Shown here: positions 18,351-25,427 of the stretch, piece after piece | Layout: each line of letters opens with the position of its first letter | How positions within the stretch are numbered: position 1 is the stretch's first letter | DNA from: [Scytonema hofmanni] UTEX 2349 | Lineage (GTDB): Bacteria > Cyanobacteriota > Cyanobacteriia > Cyanobacteriales > Nostocaceae | Direction: 5' to 3' | Assembly: GCF_000582685.1 (NCBI RefSeq) | Contig: NZ_KK073768.1 | Location: 4,371,512-4,435,511 of the forward strand | Length of the DNA stretch: 64,000 nt | Notes under the pieces: model-generated | What the model was told of the DNA's origin: nothing | What the model saw: only the letters and a program-made list of their open reading frames with translations | Database searches by the model: none | Made by a program: the position numbers and the translations under genes

Positions 18351-18361
18351 CTGGGCAATAA

Positions 18362-19054
18362 TTAAGCGGCTGTGAGTCCGTAGGCTGACATACGCATAAT
18401 GTCGCGGGTGGTGAAACCGATATTACTTAAAGCTTCTCCATATTGAATCATGAAGTCTTCTACCAAAGCTTCCTTTTCCATTGCCAAGGTGTGGGCATCT
18501 TTCTCAACTTTATTGAGCATTCTCCAGACGATGGGAAGGTTTTGACGATTTGCCTGTTCTAATTCCGCTTTGGATTCGGCAAAGTTTTCTTTCAACCAAA
18601 CTTCACCAAAGTTGAGATGGCTATATTCATCTTTTACCACACCTTCAGTGATTTTACGAGCGAAATCATCAGCAACGGGGATGTAGATGTTGTATGCAGC
18701 GATCGCAAAACATTCAATAATCAAAGATTGAATCAGCAGGCAAGTAACAACCTTACCCTCGGCTGCTGCATCTTGGAAATTTTGGTGCAAGGGAGAGAAA
18801 AACTCGCGGGCAAATTCCAGATCCGGTGTAACGTTGAGATTGCGTCCACAAGCTTCAAATCCCTTTTTGTGGCGGCTTTCCATCTTAGATAGGCGAATTA
18901 GTTCATCCTTGCTTTCTGGCAGCAGTTCAGCCAGTGTAATGTAATTTTCGTATGCTTCCTGTTCCCCTTCAATGACAATTGCATTAATGCGGCTGTAAGC
19001 ATCTTTGTAAATTTCGCTTTGAAAATCAATTTCCGATTCGGCTGCAAGCTGCAT
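18362..19054 (-). CDS. ado: aldehyde-deformylating oxygenase (alkane synthase)
   Basis: Ferritin-like di-iron enzyme that converts fatty aldehydes to alkanes plus formate using O2 and reductant. 230 residues, normal length, start ATG 19054 with GGAGTG just upstream. All six metal ligands expected for the family are visible: Glu31, Glu59, His62 (KMESRHKKGF), Glu114 (LIIECFAIAA), Glu143 and His146 (KDEYSHLNFG). It is first in the run oxygenase, acyl-ACP reductase, accA. The leader upstream has a small hairpin (ACCCTATCTTTTAGGGT, near 19108) and an AT-rich promoter region. Confidence 0.97.
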   Translation of the reverse strand: MQLAAESEIDFQSEIYKDAYSRINAIVIEGEQEAYENYITLAELLPESKDELIRLSKMESRHKKGFEACGRNLNVTPDLEFAREFFSPLHQNFQDAAAEGKVVTCLLIQSLIIECFAIAAYNIYIPVADDFARKITEGVVKDEYSHLNFGEVWLKENFAESKAELEQANRQNLPIVWRMLNKVEKDAHTLAMEKEALVEDFMIQYGEALSNIGFTTRDIMRMSAYGLTAA

Positions 19055-19230
19055 GAAATGAACACTCCTGTAAATGTGAATCTAATTGATACCAGAGTTT
19101 GGTAGACCCTATCTTTTAGGGTAATAGTTGCCGTGATTTAATTTAACTTAACAACTTACTATGTTATAGACTAGCGGTTCTGTAGCGCGATGCTCTAGTG
19201 GTAGAGAAACAAATACTTTAAGCAAAATTT

Positions 19231-20055
19231 ATGTCCAAACAAAGTTGGAATTTTAAATATACTGATTTTTTCAGCCTGGGAGTACTTATTTTCGGAGCGT
19301 TTATCGTCCTTTTGCCACTGCTGCTTGTGTTTGTTATCTCCTTTGCTCCTTCTGGTGCATCTCTGGAAATTTTACCTAATAAGTTATCTTTAGCCAATTA
19401 CCGCGATGCTTGGCAACAAGGTAATTTCTTGCTGGCATTTGCTAATTCTACCTTGGTGGCAGTAGCTGTGACAGCGTTTCAAATTGTGACTTCGGCGTTA
19501 GCGGGTTACGCTTTAGCCCGGTTCAAATTTCGGGGTAAGCAAGCATTGCTGCTAATTATTTTGGCGACCTTGGTGATACCCTTTCAGTTATTGGTGATTC
19601 CGATTTTTTTGGTACTGAAGTCGGGACACCTGATAAACACTTACGGAGCGTTGATTTTGCCGACTGCGGTTAATGGCTTTGGCATTTTTTTGTTACGTCA
19701 ATATTTCCAAACTATTCCCGTGGAGTTGGAAGAAGCAGCAGCGATAGATGGGGCAAACCGATTAGAAATTTTGTGGAGGGTAATGTTACCTTTAGCGCGT
19801 CCGGCTTTGGTAACATTGTTTTTATTCACGTTTATCGGTGAATGGAACGATTTATTTAAGCCTTTGGTGTTTACGACGCGTCCAGAATTAAGAACGGTGC
19901 AACTTGCTTTGGCAGAGTTTCAAGAGCAATTTACGAATAATTGGTCTTTGATGATGGCGGCAGTAGCGATCGCTACCATCCCTGTGATGGTATTATTTCT
20001 AATTGGGCAGCGTCAGTTTATCCAGGGTATTGCGACAACAGGGATGAAGAATTAA
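19231..20055 (+). CDS. carbohydrate ABC transporter permease (MalG-type)
   Basis: 274-residue inner-membrane permease with six predicted helices and the cytoplasmic EAA loop (VELEEAAAIDGANRLEILW), where the ATPase docks. The second-family permease hallmarks YALARFKFRGKQALLLI and FTFIGEWNDLFKPLVF place it with sugar or glycerol-3-phosphate type systems. It stands alone: no binding protein, second permease or ATPase is adjacent, so the substrate cannot be inferred. It is divergent from the alkane operon and convergent with the TerD cluster. Confidence 0.9.
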   Translation: MSKQSWNFKYTDFFSLGVLIFGAFIVLLPLLLVFVISFAPSGASLEILPNKLSLANYRDAWQQGNFLLAFANSTLVAVAVTAFQIVTSALAGYALARFKFRGKQALLLIILATLVIPFQLLVIPIFLVLKSGHLINTYGALILPTAVNGFGIFLLRQYFQTIPVELEEAAAIDGANRLEILWRVMLPLARPALVTLFLFTFIGEWNDLFKPLVFTTRPELRTVQLALAEFQEQFTNNWSLMMAAVAIATIPVMVLFLIGQRQFIQGIATTGMKN

Positions 20056-20239
20056 GCGCTTGGGGCAGGCAAGATTTTTAAACCGCAAAATTGGAAATTC
20101 GTACTGGATACGGGAACGACATCCCTGACAGCGGAGTTTGGAGGGTCTTGTCAGGTCTATACGTTCGTAAATAGGGACTTTAAGCTTGCGAGTTGTTCTG
20201 GTTAAATCAAAGCGATCGTACAAAGACATTTTAAGTCCC

Positions 20240-21610
20240 TTAGGGCAATATACCTTTCGCTCTTGCCTTTTTAATCCAACTAGGAAATTCATTCAGCAGT
20301 CTTTCATACAATTGCTCATCAGTGATTTTTCCTAAATCATCCACATGAAAAAAGTCGGCGTTATCAACGATACGACCATTCATCGTGTCTAGTCTTTTCA
20401 AAATTCCATAGCTAGAACCAGCCAACCCAACAAATTGCCAAAATATAGGATATTTGGCTGCATCAACTACAGCTTTTTTAATTCCTTCTTCATCAGTAAC
20501 GCCTCCATCACTAAGAAATACAATAAACGTAGGCTCTTTACTAGGTTCTTCTTTAGTGTATTTCTTGATTACATCTCGTATTACAGGAGACTCATTGTTT
20601 CCCCCACCTAATTCCAGCATGAGAGAGGGCATTTTCAAAACAAGTAAAGCCCTCTTCATTTCACCACATTCTTTTTGAATGTAGCCATCAACATTTGTCT
20701 CCTGAATTGATTTTGTTCTTTTAAATGTTGAGCCAAAAAACCAAACGTCTAATTTTCCATCATTATCTAGCCTACTAGCTACCGGGACTATTCTTTCAAT
20801 AAATGCTTGCACTGCACCAGAATTATATTGATTGCTCATAGAACCAGAAATATCCAAAACCAAAGCAACTCTTGCTACAGTATTATCAATACCTTTCTTT
20901 TTGAGAACAATATCTACTTTTGCTTTTAAAAGGCTAATGTTTGCTTTTTTTGTAATATCAATATGCTGAGGTTTGGTATTTTGGCTATGATTTATTACAG
21001 GAATCTCCGCTAATGGTTGTTCTTTGTTTTGTTTTTGTTTAGTTTCAACAATATACTTATCTACAAAACTTTGTAATCCAGTATTATAACCTTCTCCTAC
21101 AGCTTGAAACCTCCATTCATTATCCTTTTTATACAACCTTCCAAACTCCAATGCCGTCTCTTGAGAAAAAGCTTCTCTCAAATTGTACCGAGCTAAAGAC
21201 CTTTTATTTTCCTGGTTGTAAATTTTGATAAAAGCATTTTTTATTTGACTAAAGTTTTGATTTTTTCCCTGCCCTTCGTGAATAGTTACAACAAAAACTA
21301 TTTCCTGAATTACCGGATCTACTTTTGTCAAATCAATATAAATAGTTTCATCATCTCCGTGACCTTCTCCAGTTTTATTATCTCCTGAGTGTTTAAGTGA
21401 CCCATCAAGAGATTCAAGGTTATTGTAGAATACAAAATATTTTTCATGACTGACTTTGCTATCTGCACCTAACATGAATACAGAAACATCAATATCATAG
21501 CTTTGTCCATTATTACTTACCTGCCAGCCTAAACCAATAGCCACTTTCTTTAAATCGGGAGCTTCTTGAGAAAGATTAAACCTGCCACCTTTGCTTAATT
21601 CAATTTCCAT
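20240..21610 (-). CDS. TerD domain-VWA fusion protein
   Basis: 456 residues in two parts. Residues 1-190 are a TerD domain (calcium-binding beta fold of tellurite/stress-response systems): MEIELSKGGRFNLSQEAP, acidic DIDVSVFMLGAD, and GDNKTGEGHGDDETIYIDL. After a Gln/Lys-rich linker (about 190-225), residues about 245-445 are a von Willebrand A domain with MIDAS DISGSMS (Asp253, Ser255, Ser257) and FLSDGGVTDEE, resembling TerY-type partners. It is third in a minus-strand TerD run, but a terminator-like hairpin lies just upstream, so it may have its own promoter. TerD and VWA as one polypeptide suggests a metal-regulated cytosolic scaffold. Confidence 0.9.
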   Translation of the reverse strand: MEIELSKGGRFNLSQEAPDLKKVAIGLGWQVSNNGQSYDIDVSVFMLGADSKVSHEKYFVFYNNLESLDGSLKHSGDNKTGEGHGDDETIYIDLTKVDPVIQEIVFVVTIHEGQGKNQNFSQIKNAFIKIYNQENKRSLARYNLREAFSQETALEFGRLYKKDNEWRFQAVGEGYNTGLQSFVDKYIVETKQKQNKEQPLAEIPVINHSQNTKPQHIDITKKANISLLKAKVDIVLKKKGIDNTVARVALVLDISGSMSNQYNSGAVQAFIERIVPVASRLDNDGKLDVWFFGSTFKRTKSIQETNVDGYIQKECGEMKRALLVLKMPSLMLELGGGNNESPVIRDVIKKYTKEEPSKEPTFIVFLSDGGVTDEEGIKKAVVDAAKYPIFWQFVGLAGSSYGILKRLDTMNGRIVDNADFFHVDDLGKITDEQLYERLLNEFPSWIKKARAKGILP

Positions 21611-21657
21611 TTTGTATAAATTATCTTGGTTTAATTTTTGATTATGTTATCAATCTT

Positions 21658-21697
21658 AAAAAAAAGGGGGTTAACAACAATGAATACCCCCTTTTTA
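21658..21697 (-). terminator. rho-independent terminator after the second terD gene
   Basis: On the minus strand AAAAAGGGGGT, a loop of about 18 bases, then ACCCCCTTTTTTTT: a G/C stem directly followed by a T-run. It lies 20 bp beyond the stop codon of the gene ending at 21717. Confidence 0.85.
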
Positions 21698-21716
21698 TTA
21701 ACTACTTAGATAGCTA

Positions 21717-22289
21717 CTAAGCAGCGTATCTGTCTACAAAACTCTGAAGACCTGATTTATATCCAGCCCCGACAGCTTGGAATCTCCATTCCCCATCTTT
21801 TCGATAAAGTTTACCAAATTCAATTGCTGTTTCTGCCGAAGCATCTTCTTCTAATTCATACTTGGCAATTTGTTTTTCGGTAGCATTATCGTAAATTCTG
21901 ATATATGAATTTCTGACTTGTCCAAAGTTTTGCTTTCTTTGCTCCGCTTCATGGATAGTCACGACAAAAACTATTTCTTGAACTGAAGCATCAACTTTGC
22001 TCAAATCAATTTTAATTGTTTCATCATCACCTATACCCTCTCCGGTTTTGCTATCTCCTTCATGTTTTAGAGAACCGTCTGGCGATTGTGAGTTATTATA
22101 AAATACAAAGTATTTTTCATTAATAATTTTTCCATTAGCTCCTAACATAAATACAGAAGCATCCAAGTCGAAAGCTGAACCTGTATCTGTGGCGTTGATA
22201 TCCCATCCTAAACCAATACCAGCATTTTTTAAGCTAGGTGCTTCTTTTGAGAGATTGATTCTTTCGCCTTTGCTTAGGTTAATTGACAT
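21717..22289 (-). CDS. TerD family protein
   Basis: 190-residue stand-alone TerD domain, typical length. It starts MSINLSKGERINLSKEAPSL and has FDLDASVFMLGANGK, the acidic GDSKTGEGIGDDETIKIDLS loop expected to bind calcium, and the closing EFGKLYRKDGEWRFQAVGAG. It is the closest relative of the TerD half of the downstream fusion, probably by duplication. Family members act in tellurite, phage and oxidative stress phenotypes; in cyanobacteria the role is unsettled. Confidence 0.93.
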   Translation of the reverse strand: MSINLSKGERINLSKEAPSLKNAGIGLGWDINATDTGSAFDLDASVFMLGANGKIINEKYFVFYNNSQSPDGSLKHEGDSKTGEGIGDDETIKIDLSKVDASVQEIVFVVTIHEAEQRKQNFGQVRNSYIRIYDNATEKQIAKYELEEDASAETAIEFGKLYRKDGEWRFQAVGAGYKSGLQSFVDRYAA

Positions 22290-22385
22290 GATTACTACCT
22301 TTTTCTAGAAAACGACTTTTATTTGAAGTTGACATTGAGTTGAGTTACTCAATAATTAGGGCGTATTTAGATACTCAACAAATGA

Positions 22386-22988
22386 TTAAGCGTAGGATTG
22401 TACGAGTCCTTCTAAACCATTAACGTTAACACCAGTACCAATGGCAGCCATTTTCCACTCATTGTTGTGATTGTAAATTTCAGCCATGATCATCCCAGTC
22501 ATTCCTTTGTATTCAGAACCTGACAAATTATATTTGGCAAGTTCTTGATTATTAGATGTATTGACCAGACGTACAAAAGCATTTTTAACTTGGGCAAAGT
22601 CTTGTTTACGAGCAATGCAGTCGTAAATATTAACTGTAAAAACTAGTTTTGCAATCTCTTTTGGTAGCCGAGCTAAATCTACAATAATTTGCTCGTCATC
22701 ACCTTCTCCTGCACCTGTGAGATTGTCACCCAGATGGGTAATTGCTCCTGATTTGTGGGATAGGTTTCCAAAGTAAACTAAGTTGGCTACATCTTTCACT
22801 TTGCCATTTTGGTCTAAACAGATTACTAAGGCATCTAAATCACAGTTTTGAGTGTTACTAAAAGCTCCAAAAAATCCGCCACCAGAGCTTTTTGCGACAT
22901 CCCAGCCCAGCCCACAGATTAGCTTTGTTAGCCCTGGAGATTCTTTAGAAAGCGAGATGCGTTGCCCTTTTTGTAGGTTAATTCCCAT
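22386..22988 (-). CDS. TerD family protein, divergent member
   Basis: 200-residue TerD-type protein, first in the run. MGINLQKGQRISLSKESPGL leads into LICGLGWDVAKS and an inserted Gly/Phe-rich loop (SSGGGFFGAFSNTQ) absent from its neighbours. The acidic loop is GDNLTGAGEGDDEQIIVDL. The C-terminus (YNHNNEWKMAAIGTGVNVNG) matches the subgroup with a longer domain (TerE/CABP-like). A 96-bp spacer separates it from the next terD gene, so they probably share a promoter. Confidence 0.92.
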   Translation of the reverse strand: MGINLQKGQRISLSKESPGLTKLICGLGWDVAKSSGGGFFGAFSNTQNCDLDALVICLDQNGKVKDVANLVYFGNLSHKSGAITHLGDNLTGAGEGDDEQIIVDLARLPKEIAKLVFTVNIYDCIARKQDFAQVKNAFVRLVNTSNNQELAKYNLSGSEYKGMTGMIMAEIYNHNNEWKMAAIGTGVNVNGLEGLVQSYA

Positions 22989-23413
22989 GTAAATTCCTCT
23001 AAATAAATTAGGTTGGTCATATTTTTTAGGTATTTGATTGAATAGCAGATTGATGCAAAAGTTATTTTCTAGCTATAGCGATCAAACTTTTTATAACCAA
23101 CCGTATTTTTACTTAAACGCGCCATAAAGCGTAACGTACGCTACGCTATATTATGCGCTCTATCTTAGTCACCTCTAAGGAAGACTGTAATCAGGAAAAA
23201 CACTTAAACTTCACTTTTCAGTTACATTTAGCAACGATTAATCTTTTTTTATAATGTGTTGCTTAAATCCACTTATCAAACAAATAGGCTCACAATTCTC
23301 CAATCCCGAAGTTGGTGTGTGAGTTTCACCTATCATAAAAAAATTAACTCTCATGGTGGAGTTTTTCACTCATTCAACAACGCTAAACTTAGAATCTGTG
23401 ACAATCAGGAAAT
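22989..23413. other. terD-cluster upstream region
   Basis: 425 bp without a gene, expected to hold the promoter of the terD run. It contains a small palindrome AGCGTAACGTACGCT near 23127 and AT-rich stretches. I see no recognisable operator. Confidence 0.5.
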
Positions 23414-23665
23414 ATGCAGAAACTGGGTTTAATTTTAATTGTCCTGTCATTTTTGCCGTGGGTTGCAATTCCTTTGGTTGTGCCATTTTTACCGCTTTCT
23501 GCTGCCCAAAAAGCCTTAACAATTCCTGTGTTGCTGGTAGTTGCAGAAATTTTGTTTTGGTTGGGTGTCCTGATGGTAGGTAAAGAAGTAGCGCAACGCT
23601 ATCGGCAATACTTCACTTTGGGTTTTTTGAAGAAGCAGGTAAGAAAATTTAATCGTAAAAGGTAA
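23414..23665 (+). CDS. small membrane protein, transporter-suffix-like
   Basis: 83 residues starting MQKLGLILIVLSFLPWVAIP with two hydrophobic helices and a basic C-terminus (LKKQVRKFNRKR). It resembles the short proteins annotated as 'transporter suffix domain-containing', whose function is unknown. The overlapping frame at 23353-23583 has no protein-like character. No operon partner is adjacent. Confidence 0.72.
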   Translation: MQKLGLILIVLSFLPWVAIPLVVPFLPLSAAQKALTIPVLLVVAEILFWLGVLMVGKEVAQRYRQYFTLGFLKKQVRKFNRKR

Positions 23666-23689
23666 TTGCACATCTTGCATCAAGCGATG

Positions 23690-23765
23690 AAAATCATGTC
23701 CGTTTAATTAGCAATAATAAAAATACAGACGTTCCGGTGGAACGTCTCTACAATATAATATGTGT
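23690..23765. repeat. palindromic element, GAGACGTTCC family
   Basis: ATCATGTCCGTTTAATTAGC, an AT-rich stretch, the palindrome CAGACGTTCCGGTGGAACGTCTCTAC (split here as GACGTTCC / GGAACGTC) and an AT-rich end. The same arrangement occurs at 60866-60972 and, more degenerate, at 50630-50735. It lies at the 3' end of the Uma2 gene. Confidence 0.7.
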
Positions 23766-23773
23766 GATTTCGT

Positions 23774-24556
23774 TTATCCTAATTGTTCAACTTCAGATTC
23801 AGACAAACCCGTTAACTGAGCTACCTTTTCTATCCCCATTCCTTGCTGCAATAAATTCACAGCTATTTGTCTGATTTGCGATCGCGCTTGTTCGGCACGT
23901 TGATGTTCTTGTTCGGCACGTTGATGTTCTAAGTCGGCTATTTCCTCAGCATTTGGCAGTAACTTTCCATCCATTGTTGCCCAGCGTAACCAAGTCGCAT
24001 CAATGCCTTTGTATATTCCTTGCCAGCGCACTAACGCTAAACCTAACGATTGACTCACAAGCTGATTTTGGGCATTTGGTGCGATCGCTTCATATACTCC
24101 GCGATTGAGAAAAAACCCGGCACAATCATCAGCATTAAAGGGGTCAAACCAAAAATATTCAGAGACACGTAGCAAATTTTGATAAATTAGCTTTTTCTCA
24201 TTTTTATCTTGGGCAGCAGTGCTGTTAGATAGCAATTCAATTACTACGTCAGGTCCCTTCCCCTCTTCCCAGACAACCCAACAAAGACGTTCTTTTTTCG
24301 GTACTCCCAATACTACAAAAAAGTCGGGTCCTCGAAAATCTTGGTTCTTGACTTGTGCCAAGCTGTAGTAGACAAACATATTGCCCCCGACATAGCCATC
24401 ATCACGACTTGCTAACCAAATAGATAAAGTATCAATAAGCATGTCCATTTGGACTTTGTGCCGTTGAGTTTCCATTGGGATACCGTCGTCGCTTTTGAGT
24501 TCTGCTTGGGTTGGGGGCAGTGCCACGTTAAGTTCATCTAAGATAATTTTTGACAT
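23774..24556 (-). CDS. Uma2 family (DUF820) restriction-endonuclease-fold protein
   Basis: 260 residues, a member of the PD-(D/E)XK-like Uma2 family that is heavily expanded in cyanobacteria; real activity is mostly untested. Core motifs visible: RGPDFFVVLG, GPDVVIELLSNST and EYFWFDPFN. The C-terminus is a coiled coil with a perfect eight-residue duplication (EHQRAEQ-), then a short helix-turn-helix-like end (QGMGIEKVAQLTGLSESEVE), a common tail in this family. It stands alone, next to the rhomboid gene on the same strand. Confidence 0.9.
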   Translation of the reverse strand: MSKIILDELNVALPPTQAELKSDDGIPMETQRHKVQMDMLIDTLSIWLASRDDGYVGGNMFVYYSLAQVKNQDFRGPDFFVVLGVPKKERLCWVVWEEGKGPDVVIELLSNSTAAQDKNEKKLIYQNLLRVSEYFWFDPFNADDCAGFFLNRGVYEAIAPNAQNQLVSQSLGLALVRWQGIYKGIDATWLRWATMDGKLLPNAEEIADLEHQRAEQEHQRAEQARSQIRQIAVNLLQQGMGIEKVAQLTGLSESEVEQLG

Positions 24557-24596
24557 GGCTGTTGAGCTTGGCAGGTGAATTTTTTATTTTATAATA

Positions 24597-25298
24597 TTAA
24601 CGTCGTTGTAGTATTCGCATGTAAGCTGCACCAATCAAAAATCCGACACCATGAACCCAATAAGCAAAACTAGGTTGATTAATGCTGGTGGGAATGTTTA
24701 AACTACCGATCCCGTAAAAAAGTTGTTGTGCAAACCACCAAAATAGATAGAAAATTGCTGGTATTTCAACCGGGATATAGACAATCAATAGCGGTAAAAT
24801 TGAGTAGATTTTCGTTTGGGGAAATTTTACCAGATATGCACCTAAAACCGATGCGATCGCACCATTCGCCCCAATCAATGATACGCTCAAATTCGGTTCG
24901 GCGATAATTTGTATCACCCCAGTGAATATCCCAGAAGCCAAGTAAAATGCTAGATAGCGTCTAGCCCCAAAAATGTTTTCTACAGTCTTCCCAAAAACCC
25001 ACAAAAATAGTAAATTGCCTAATATTTGACTAAAACTGCCATGCAGAAACATACTTACTAGCAGCGAACTGGAACGCAGTACTACTACTATCCAAGCTGC
25101 GGGATTGCCGAAGAGCGCTTGCGTAGCCGCCGCACTAATTTGTGCCGGAATCACGCTCCAATTGTTGATAAAGGAGCCTAATTCACCAGTCAGTTCTAAT
25201 TTTAATTCCCATAAGAATAGAGCCATGTTAATGCCAATCAACCAGGAATTAACAATCGGCTTTCTGCGCGTATAAATGTTATCACTAATCGGAATCAT
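24597..25298 (-). CDS. rhomboid-family membrane protein with Ser to Asn at the catalytic site
   Basis: 233 residues, six or seven membrane helices. Rhomboid landmarks are present: His86 and Asn95 in LHGSFSQILGNLLFLWVFG, and His216 in YWVHGVGFLIGA, the second dyad residue. The usual GxSG serine motif reads LIGANGAIASVLGAY, with Asn145 in place of Ser; the codon is AAT, one base from AGT. Without the serine the protein should not cleave peptides and may act as a pseudoprotease, or be recently inactivated. Fold assignment is secure; activity is not. Confidence 0.88.
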   Translation of the reverse strand: MIPISDNIYTRRKPIVNSWLIGINMALFLWELKLELTGELGSFINNWSVIPAQISAAATQALFGNPAAWIVVVLRSSSLLVSMFLHGSFSQILGNLLFLWVFGKTVENIFGARRYLAFYLASGIFTGVIQIIAEPNLSVSLIGANGAIASVLGAYLVKFPQTKIYSILPLLIVYIPVEIPAIFYLFWWFAQQLFYGIGSLNIPTSINQPSFAYWVHGVGFLIGAAYMRILQRR

Positions 25299-25427
25299 CT
25301 GGATTTTGGATTTTAGATTTTAAATTAATATTTCTCCCCCCCTCCCCCCCTCTCCCTCTCCCCCTCTCCCCCTTCATCCGGTTCCCCTGTGGCAAGATTG
25401 GAATCAGATAATATTGCGCTAGAACTT

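Noticed and set aside
18144..18375. Several overlapping open frames rich in Gly or Pro in the alkane spacer
   Set aside because: All are translations of the minisatellite in different frames.
19170..19230. tRNA-like stretch (GATGCTCTAGTGGTAGAGAA)
   Set aside because: It resembles a D-arm by chance, but no anticodon arm, T-arm or acceptor pairing follows.
20056..20239. Possible small gene between the sugar permease and TerD-VWA gene
   Set aside because: The only frame (19999-20292, minus) overlaps both neighbours and lacks family or start signal.
23353..23583. 76-residue plus-strand frame
   Set aside because: It overlaps the better-supported membrane-protein frame at 23414-23665 and has no membrane or domain pattern of its own.
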